A stretch of DNA of 5,806 nucleotides from an uncultured Eubacteriales bacterium (GTDB lineage: Bacteria; Bacillota; Clostridia; Oscillospirales; Oscillospiraceae), in contig URSX01000100.1 in the NCBI GenBank assembly GCA_900550615.1, positions 1 to 5,806 of the forward strand, written 5' to 3'. A program made the translations under genes and the position numbers. Numbering within the stretch: the stretch's first letter is position 1; each line of letters opens with the position of its first letter. This document shows positions 1 through 4,398 of this stretch, piece by piece. The notes under the pieces are model-generated. The model had not been told where the DNA came from. It worked only from the letters and a program-made list of their open reading frames with translations, and made no database searches.

Positions 1-549
1 GTGGTGACCATCACCCGGGCCTCCGGCTCCCTGACCCTGCCCAGCCGGTTCATGCTGGTGTGCGCCATGAATCCCTGCCGGTGCGGCTGGTACGGCCATC
101 CGGACAGGAAATGCACCTGCTCGGAGCGGCAGGTGGAAAGCTACATGCGCCGCATCTCCGGGCCGCTGCTGGATCGCATCGACCTGCACATTGAGGTGCC
201 GTCGGTGGACTACGACGCCATGCGGCGCAAGGACACCCCGGAGTCCTCCCGGGACATACAGGCACGTGTGAACGCCGCCCGGCAGCTCCAGCAGCAGCGC
301 TATGCCGGGACGGAGGTCTCCTGCAACGCCTACATGACCCCGCCGATGATCGGAAAATACTGCGTACTGGATGAAAAAAGCGAGAAGATCATGCGCAGCG
401 CTTTTGACCGGCTGGGCCTTACCGGCCGCAGCCACGACCGCATTTTGCGTGTGGCCCGGACCATCGCCGACATGGACGGGGCGGAAAATATCCAGCCCGA
501 GCACATCGCGGAGGCCATCCAGTACCGCAGCAGCGGGATATTGAAATAA
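1..549 (+). CDS. yifB: YifB/ComM family Mg-chelatase-like AAA+ ATPase, C-terminal part (5' end outside window)
   Basis: This is the last 182 codons of a YifB/ComM protein, normally about 500 residues. Frame 1 is open from the first base, so the GTG at position 1 is an internal Val codon and not the start. Visible family marks, numbered within the fragment, are: the end of the AAA+ core, with the AMNPCRCG segment and the cysteine pairs C26/C28 and C38/C40; the RISGPLLDRID segment with the conserved Arg (R59) of the ATPase site; and the C-terminal Mg-chelatase-like helical domain (about 95-178), ending in IQPEHIAEAIQYRS. ComM of Gram-negative bacteria is a hexameric branch-migration helicase used in natural transformation. 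The role of the Firmicute homologues is less settled, so transformation is an inference here. The Walker motifs and N-terminal Lon-like domain lie upstream. No U-tailed terminator follows the TAA at 547-549. Confidence 0.93.
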   Translation: MVTITRASGSLTLPSRFMLVCAMNPCRCGWYGHPDRKCTCSERQVESYMRRISGPLLDRIDLHIEVPSVDYDAMRRKDTPESSRDIQARVNAARQLQQQRYAGTEVSCNAYMTPPMIGKYCVLDEKSEKIMRSAFDRLGLTGRSHDRILRVARTIADMDGAENIQPEHIAEAIQYRSSGILK

Positions 550-585
550 AGGATCCAGACCCTACCGCACTTACAACAACGCATC

Positions 586-748
586 CGTAGGGGCGGGGTT
601 CTCTTGCCCACCGTCGCGCCAACCGACTGACGGCCACTGTCGTGTCCGCCAATCGGGGCACTTCCTCGAAACCGGCTCGCTACATCCGCCACCGGCGGCG
701 CTTCGCCGATTTCCCCGCCCGCGGGAGGGGCAGAGCCCCTCCCCTACG
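586..748. repeat. Palindromic intergenic repeat element with GC-rich inverted ends
   Basis: A roughly 163-bp unit is bounded by imperfect inverted ends. CGTAGGGGCGGGGTTCT at 586-602 matches the reverse complement of 732-748 at 15 of 17 positions. Inside are short perfect hairpins: CCGCC/GGCGG at 686-698, CGGCG/CGCCG at 696-708, and a strong 9-bp stem GGGAGGGGC-AGA-GCCCCTCCC at 723-743. The last has no following T-run, so I do not call it a terminator. No convincing gene covers the unit. The organisation suggests a non-autonomous interspersed repeat of a kind common between genes in Oscillospiraceae, although only one copy is visible. The flanks 550-585 and 749-770 hold nothing else I can recognise. 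Confidence 0.5.
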
Positions 749-770
749 CACTACTCATAAATTATAAGGA

Positions 771-878
771 TGTCATTGCGAGGACGCAAAGCGTCCGTGG
801 CAATCCGTTCCCCTTTAGATTTGCGCAGGGGGATTACGGATTCCCACCACCGGTGTGCGCACCGGTCTCGGAATGACA
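771..878. repeat. Cloverleaf-like palindromic repeat with TGTCATTGCGAG ends
   Basis: This 108-bp imperfect palindrome has outer arms TGTCATTGCGAG (771-782) and CTCGGAATGACA (867-878), complementary at 11 of 12 positions. Each arm is followed by a self-contained hairpin: GGACGC-AAA-GCGTCC (782-796) on the left and ACCGGTG-TGCG-CACCGGT (849-866) on the right. A central stem pairs GTGGCAATCCGT (797-808) with ACGGATTCCCAC (836-847), again 11 of 12. Folded, it would form a three-armed cruciform. The TGTCATTGCGAG...GGCAATCC...GGAATGACA pattern belongs to a palindromic intergenic repeat type that I know from several bacterial genomes, including clostridia. It ends 49 bp before thiI, and the 879-914 gap shows only an AT-rich patch with no convincing promoter. 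Confidence 0.7.
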
Positions 879-927
879 GGTACGCTTTTCACTTTTCAAC
901 TATTATATTTATATAAGGAGAATCCCC

Positions 928-2100
928 ATGCACGAAATCATCCTCTGCAAGCTGGGCGAGGTGGTCCTCAAGGGCCTCAACCGCCACAGCTTTGAAACCA
1001 AGCTCATGAGTAACATCCGCCGCCGAACCCAGAAGTTCGGCAAGTTCAAAATCTACTCCCGCCAGAGCACCATCTATGTGGAGCCCACTTCGGACGAGTG
1101 CGACCTCACCGGGGCCTATGCTGCCTGCAAGCAGGTGTTCGGCCTCATCGCCATCGCCCGGGCCGTGCCCTGCGAGAAGAGCAAGGAGGCCATTCTGGAG
1201 ACGGCCAAGGCGTACCTGGGCGACAGTCTTCGCCGCTCCGGCAGCTTCAAGGTGGAGAGCAAGCGAGCGGACAAGTCCTTCCCCATGAGCTCCATTCAGA
1301 TCAGCCAGTGGGTGGGCGGCATGCTTCATGATGCCTTCCCCCATCTGAAGGTGGATGTCCACACCCCGGAGCTGACGGTGTATGTGGAAATTCGTGAGGA
1401 CGCGGCCTATGTCCACGCTCCGGCCGAGCCCGCCGCCGGGGGCCTGCCCCTGGGCATGGGCGGCAGCGCATTGAGCCTGCTCTCCGGCGGCATCGACTCC
1501 CCGGTGTCCTCCTACATGATGGCAAAGCGGGGCGTGGTGCTGGAGATGCTCCACTTCGCCGCGCCCCCCTACACCTCTGACTTGGCAAGGCAGAAGGTCC
1601 TGCAGCTGGCCCAGGAGCTGACGCCCTGGTGCGGCCGCATGAGCGTTCACATCGTGCCCCTGACAGAGATTCAGGAGCAGATCCGCAAGCAGTGCCCGGA
1701 GGAGTATTTCACCCTCATCACCCGGCGGTTCATGATGCGCATTGCCGATAAGCTGGCCAAGGAATTCGATTGCCGCGCCCTTATCACCGGTGAAAACCTG
1801 GGCCAGGTGGCCAGCCAGACCATGGAGGCCCTGCGGGTCAGTGAGGATGTGACCGACCTGCCCGTGCTGCGCCCCCTCATCGGCATGGACAAGGAGGAGA
1901 TCGTCCGCATCGCCCGGCACATCGGCACCTTCGACACCTCCATCCTCCCCTACGAGGACTGCTGCACGGTGTTCACCCCACGGCATCCCAAGACCAAGCC
2001 CCATGTGGAGGAGGTCCGGGAGATCGAGAGCGTGCTGGACATCGACGGCCTGACAGAGAGGGCCATGAGAGAGCGGGAAGTGGTGAAAGTCAAGCTGTAA
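928..2100 (+). CDS. thiI: ThiI, tRNA uridine 4-sulfurtransferase (rhodanese-less form)
   Basis: ThiI adenylates U8 of tRNA and replaces its oxygen with sulfur to give 4-thiouridine, a near-UV sensor and stabiliser of tRNA. The 390-residue cytoplasmic protein shows an N-terminal ferredoxin-like segment followed by a THUMP domain (roughly 1-165). The PP-loop ATPase domain follows, with SGGIDSP at 186-192, ITGENLGQVASQT at 286-298, and PYEDCCTVFTPRHPKTKP at 341-358. C345 or C346 is the candidate catalytic cysteine. The chain stops at about the length of Bacillus ThiI and lacks the C-terminal rhodanese domain of the E. coli enzyme. Sulfur must therefore come directly from a cysteine desulfurase (NifZ type in Bacillus), which is not beside it here. 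The lack of that domain favours tRNA modification over thiazole synthesis. The start is supported by AAGGAG at 915-920, 7 nt before ATG. The gene is probably co-transcribed with cinA. Confidence 0.96.
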   Translation: MHEIILCKLGEVVLKGLNRHSFETKLMSNIRRRTQKFGKFKIYSRQSTIYVEPTSDECDLTGAYAACKQVFGLIAIARAVPCEKSKEAILETAKAYLGDSLRRSGSFKVESKRADKSFPMSSIQISQWVGGMLHDAFPHLKVDVHTPELTVYVEIREDAAYVHAPAEPAAGGLPLGMGGSALSLLSGGIDSPVSSYMMAKRGVVLEMLHFAAPPYTSDLARQKVLQLAQELTPWCGRMSVHIVPLTEIQEQIRKQCPEEYFTLITRRFMMRIADKLAKEFDCRALITGENLGQVASQTMEALRVSEDVTDLPVLRPLIGMDKEEIVRIARHIGTFDTSILPYEDCCTVFTPRHPKTKPHVEEVREIESVLDIDGLTERAMREREVVKVKL

Positions 2101-2112
2101 GGAGCGAAATTT

Positions 2113-3396
2113 ATGTCTCACAAAGCAGAGATCATTGCCGTAGGCTCGGAGCTGCTGCTGGGCAATGTGGCCAACACCGACGCCCAGTATGTATCGGAAA
2201 AGCTGGCCTCCGTGGGGGTGGATGTGCTCTACCACACGGCGGTGGGCGACAATCCGGAGCGGCTGCGCCAGGTGACGGATATCGCCCGGAAGCGCTGCAA
2301 TTTGCTCGTTTTCATCGGCGGATTGGGCCCCACCTATGACGACCTGACGAAGGAAACCGTCTGTGCCGCCTTTGGCCTAAAGCTGGAATTTCACGAGGAG
2401 GTCATGGCGGAAATTTCCAATTATTTTCAAAATGTTTTCCGCCGGGAAATGCCGGTGTGCAACCGCCAGCAGTCGTTTTTGCCGGAGGGGGCCACGGTGC
2501 TGCACAACCCCGTGGGCACCGCCCCGGGCTGCATTTTCACAGCGGAGGGCGTGACGGTGTCCATGCTCCCAGGGGTACCACACGAGTGCCGGTATCTCAC
2601 GGATCACGCCCTGCTCCCCTACTTAAAAGCCAGGCAGGAGGGGGTGATCCTCTCCCACACGCTGCACGTGTTCGGCCTGACAGAGCCCAAGGTCCAGGAG
2701 CTTCTGGGCGACCTGATGGACGCCGCCCAGAATCCCAGCCTGGCACCCTATGCCAAGGGGGCGGAGATCCAGCTGCGCCTTACGGCCAAGGGGAAAACGG
2801 CCGCGCGGTGCGAGGAGCTCATGGCCCCGCTGCTGGTTCAGGTGGGGCAGCGGCTGGGCCAGCACCTGTACGGCATGGACATGGGCAGCCCGGAGGAGCA
2901 CGCGGTGCAGACCCTGAAAGCCCGGGGGCTGACCGTCTCCACTGCCGAGAGCTGCACCGGCGGACTCATTGCTAAGCGCATCACGGATGTGCCGGGGGCA
3001 TCGGCAGTATTTCCCGGAAGCGTGGTGTCCTACACCAACGGGGTCAAGGAAAATGCCCTGGGTATACCCGGTGAAATTCTGGCGCAGTATGGCGCCGTGT
3101 CGGAGCCGGTGGCCGGGGCCATGGCAGAGGGCATCCGCCGCGTGATGAAAAGTGACCTGGCCTTGTCGGTGACGGGGCTGGCAGGCCCTGACGGAGATGA
3201 CCGGGGCAACCCCGTGGGTACGGTTTACATCGGTCTGGCCGCCCGGGACGGCACGGAGGTCACGCTCCTGCATCTGCGGGGCAGCCGGGAGAGCATCCGC
3301 CAGCAGGCGGCAGACTATGCCCTGGCCCTACTGAACCGCTATCTATATACTACAGACCAGAAAGCCAAAGGAGAGAATGAACATGGCAAAGAATAA
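2113..3396 (+). CDS. cinA: CinA: nicotinamide-nucleotide amidohydrolase with N-terminal MoCF/COG1058 domain
   Basis: This is a full-length two-domain CinA of 427 residues. The N-terminal half (about 4-170) is a molybdopterin-binding-like COG1058 domain with GSELLLGNVANTDAQYVSEKL at its start and GGLGPTYDDLTKET at 69-82; in characterised homologues it is an ADP-ribose pyrophosphatase. The C-terminal half (about 260-412) is a PncC amidase domain, which converts nicotinamide mononucleotide to nicotinate mononucleotide plus ammonia in NAD salvage. It carries AESCTGG at 278-284, SVVSYTNGVKENALG at 303-317, and VTGLAGPDG followed by GNPVGTVYIGLA. The old 'competence/damage-inducible' name does not establish a role in DNA uptake. 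The start has GGAG at 2101-2104, touching the thiI stop codon, with 8 nt before ATG. The thiI gap is only 12 bp, so translation is likely linked. The 3' end overlaps the next gene. Confidence 0.96.
   Translation: MSHKAEIIAVGSELLLGNVANTDAQYVSEKLASVGVDVLYHTAVGDNPERLRQVTDIARKRCNLLVFIGGLGPTYDDLTKETVCAAFGLKLEFHEEVMAEISNYFQNVFRREMPVCNRQQSFLPEGATVLHNPVGTAPGCIFTAEGVTVSMLPGVPHECRYLTDHALLPYLKARQEGVILSHTLHVFGLTEPKVQELLGDLMDAAQNPSLAPYAKGAEIQLRLTAKGKTAARCEELMAPLLVQVGQRLGQHLYGMDMGSPEEHAVQTLKARGLTVSTAESCTGGLIAKRITDVPGASAVFPGSVVSYTNGVKENALGIPGEILAQYGAVSEPVAGAMAEGIRRVMKSDLALSVTGLAGPDGDDRGNPVGTVYIGLAARDGTEVTLLHLRGSRESIRQQAADYALALLNRYLYTTDQKAKGENEHGKE
3367..3373 (+). promoter_or_regulatory. Shine-Dalgarno inside the cinA 3' end that decides the next start
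   Basis: AAAGGAG lies within the last codons of cinA. It is only 3 nt from the first ATG (3377) but 9 nt from the second (3383), a far better spacing. This supports initiation at 3383 and suggests translational coupling to cinA termination at 3394-3396. Confidence 0.6.
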
Positions 3397-3841
3397 CGCA
3401 CCCAAGGACGCCTACACCCGACAGCAGGAGGCCATCCGCAAGGCCAAGGGCAACCCCAACAAAAATGTGCACCACAAGAAGAACAACTCCAACTACGGCG
3501 GCGGTGACTACCTGAAGGAAAAGGCCGCCCAGAAGGCCGCAAAACCGGATAAGCCCAAGCTGCCCAAGTGGCTGAAGATCACCTTGGGCGTACTGTTCGG
3601 CGTACTGATGGCAGCGCTGATCCTGCGCATGACGGTGTACAAGGACAGCTTGTTTATGAACTACCTGACCTCGCTGCTCCTGGGCCTGGCCTGTGCGGCG
3701 CTGTTCTACACCAGACGGTTTCGCAACACACAAAAGGAGGGCGCACTGTATACGATAGTCTCTGTGATCCTGGCCATTATGGCCGTCATCTACGGTGTCA
3801 TGGGTCTGCTGGGGATTCTGCGCTATTTGGGCGCGTTCTAA
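3383..3841 (+). CDS. Small membrane protein of unknown function, lysine-rich N-tail and three predicted helices
   Basis: I do not recognise this family. From the ATG at 3383 the protein has 152 residues; an in-frame ATG at 3377 would add two. Residues 1-62 are hydrophilic, rich in Lys, Asn and Ala, and look disordered (for example NVHHKKNNSNYGGG). Three hydrophobic stretches follow at about 64-82, 91-110 and 122-148. The RRFR cluster after the second and the basic N-tail both fit a cytoplasmic N-terminus by the positive-inside rule. There is no signal peptide, catalytic motif or cysteine pair. The start overlaps the end of cinA by 14 bp, so it is probably the last gene of the thiI-cinA transcript. 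That position does not tell its function. Codon use resembles its neighbours, which supports a real gene. Confidence 0.8.
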   Translation: MAKNNAPKDAYTRQQEAIRKAKGNPNKNVHHKKNNSNYGGGDYLKEKAAQKAAKPDKPKLPKWLKITLGVLFGVLMAALILRMTVYKDSLFMNYLTSLLLGLACAALFYTRRFRNTQKEGALYTIVSVILAIMAVIYGVMGLLGILRYLGAF

Positions 3842-3849
3842 TTTTCCTG

Positions 3850-3877
3850 TTGACAAAAGCGGCTTTTGTGGTAAAAT
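3850..3877 (+). promoter_or_regulatory. Sigma-A type promoter with extended -10 for the T-box/ileS transcript
   Basis: A perfect -35 TTGACA (3850-3855) is followed after 16 bp by TAAAAT (3872-3877), preceded by TGG, which gives an extended -10 (TGGTAAAAT). A start near 3884 would place the transcript about 20 nt before T-box Stem I. The spacer contains a perfect palindrome, ACAAAAGC-G-GCTTTTGT (3853-3869), which overlaps the last three bases of the -35 box and most of the spacer. It could be an operator or a weak hairpin ending the upstream operon. It begins 9 bp after the membrane-protein stop codon. Confidence 0.8.
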
Positions 3878-3897
3878 GACATGGAATAAAGCACACA

Positions 3898-4165
3898 TGC
3901 ATAGATGGGGACAAGTAGCCCCGGACTTTCGGTGCCAAGAGATCCGCCGGTTTGGTGCGAGGCGGAGACCGGGTTCGCGGCGAATATCACCCCGGAGCTT
4001 CCGGCTGAACGGGTCACTTCAGTAAGCACGGACGGCGGAGGGCCGTTATCACCCCTCGCCCACGGATGGTGGGAACGGAGTGGCCGCTACGGCGGCAACA
4101 AGAGTGGTACCGCAGAGGTTTGTTCATCGCCTTTGTCTCTTAATAGAGGCAAAGGCGATTTTTTT
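3898..4165 (+). promoter_or_regulatory. T-box riboswitch, isoleucine-specific (transcription attenuation of ileS)
   Basis: The leader reads uncharged tRNA-Ile and then allows transcription into ileS. Stem I is closed by GGGG (3907-3910) with CCCC (3990-3993). Its specifier loop has AGTA (3914-3917) opposite GAATATCA (3982-3989), which places the specifier ATC (Ile) at 3986-3988 followed by the usual purine. An apical hairpin CCGCC/GGCGG is at 3944-3965. Stem II pairs GCTT/AAGC and CTGAA/TTCAG (3997-4027). A IIA/B pseudoknot fits ACGGC/GCCGT (4032-4046), with loop GAGG pairing to CCTC (4054-4057). Stem III is CCCAC/GTGGG (4059-4073). The T-box AAGAGTGGTACCGC (4100-4113) forms an antiterminator by pairing GCGG (4092-4095) with CCGC (4110-4113). 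The UGGU bulge (4105-4108) matches an ACCA tRNA end, so it expects A73, as in tRNA-Ile. Pairings are by eye, not by folding software. Confidence 0.94.
4126..4165 (+). terminator. Intrinsic terminator of the ileS T-box leader
   Basis: ATCGCCTTTGTCTC (4126-4139) pairs with GAGGCAAAGGCGAT (4146-4159), giving a 14-bp stem with a single G-U pair and a TTAATA loop. Seven T's follow (4159-4165). The stem does not share bases with the core antiterminator helix, but CAGAGG at 4113-4118 can pair with CCTTTG at 4130-4135, inside its 5' half. This offers a way to make the two states exclusive. Confidence 0.92.
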
Positions 4166-4167
4166 AC

Positions 4168-4377
4168 TGGCGAAAAAACTTCGTTTTTTCTGCCAAAGGG
4201 ATTGCAGGCTGCTGCGCGCATAATTTTTGCGCAGAGCACAAAAATTCCACACTGGCAGCCTGAGAGGAATTTTTCCCCACGCACATGTCGCGGTGAAAAA
4301 TGATTTGAATTATTTGCCGCCTGCGGGCGGCAAACTCTGCGAGGCTTTTCGTTCGTTTTCAATTTTGTTTTCAAAAT
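4168..4377. repeat. Inverted-repeat-rich segment between the T-box terminator and ileS
   Basis: The 233 bp between the terminator and the ileS start hold no supported gene but five consecutive inverted repeats. (a) TGGC-GAAAAAAC/GTTTTTTC-T-GCCA at 4168-4195. (b) CAGGCTGC/GCAGCCTG at 4205-4212 and 4255-4262, enclosing CTGCGC/GCGCAG (4212-4234) and the alternative pair AATTTTTG/CAAAAATT (4222-4246). (c) ATTTTTC/GAAAAAT at 4269-4301. (d) A perfect 9-bp stem TTTGCCGCC-TGCG-GGCGGCAAA at 4313-4334. (e) ATTTTG-TTTT-CAAAAT at 4362-4377. In addition AAAAATTCC (4240-4248) is complementary to GGAATTTTT (4266-4274). Base composition swings between AT-rich and GC-rich blocks, unlike the flanking genes. 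It may be an inserted repeat element or a structured 5' UTR; only one copy is visible. Confidence 0.5.
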
Positions 4378-4398
4378 ACGGATATATGGAGGTACATC

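Noticed and set aside
330..692. Minus-strand open frame of 120 codons across the yifB end and the first spacer repeat
   Set aside because: Half of it is antisense to yifB and the rest lies in the repeat element. It has no family resemblance and no convincing ribosome binding site was noted; it looks like a by-product of the repeat.
723..743. Strong GC hairpin as the yifB terminator
   Set aside because: The 9-bp stem is perfect, but the following bases (CTACGCACTAC) contain no T-run and the site is 170 bp past the stop codon, inside a repeat element.
874..909. Possible thiI promoter using TGACAG at the repeat end and an AT-rich TATTAT or TATATT patch
   Set aside because: The spacing is over 20 bp, and a start from these -10 candidates would fall at or within the thiI ribosome binding site, so it does not form a convincing promoter.
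889..2235. Long minus-strand open frame of 448 codons opposite thiI
   Set aside because: It is exactly antisense to the well-supported thiI. The translation is rich in His, Gly, Leu and Ala, as expected from the complement of GC-rich codons, and it has no recognisable domain.
2623..3273. Minus-strand open frame of 216 codons opposite cinA
   Set aside because: It is antisense to the conserved linker and PncC domain of CinA, with no motif of its own.
1..3396. A competence gene cluster (ComM-like yifB plus cinA)
   Set aside because: The names come from other organisms. No comEA, comEC, dprA, recA or pilin genes are visible, and thiI and two repeats separate the pair.
3985..3987. TAT (Tyr) as an alternative T-box specifier
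   Set aside because: The ATC reading one base later is followed by a purine (A3989) as usual, and the controlled gene is ileS. The Tyr reading would be followed by C and disagrees with the gene.
3905..4303. Plus-strand open frame of 132 codons through the ileS leader
   Set aside because: It overlaps the complete T-box riboswitch and its terminator, which explain this sequence as structured RNA; the translation resembles no protein.
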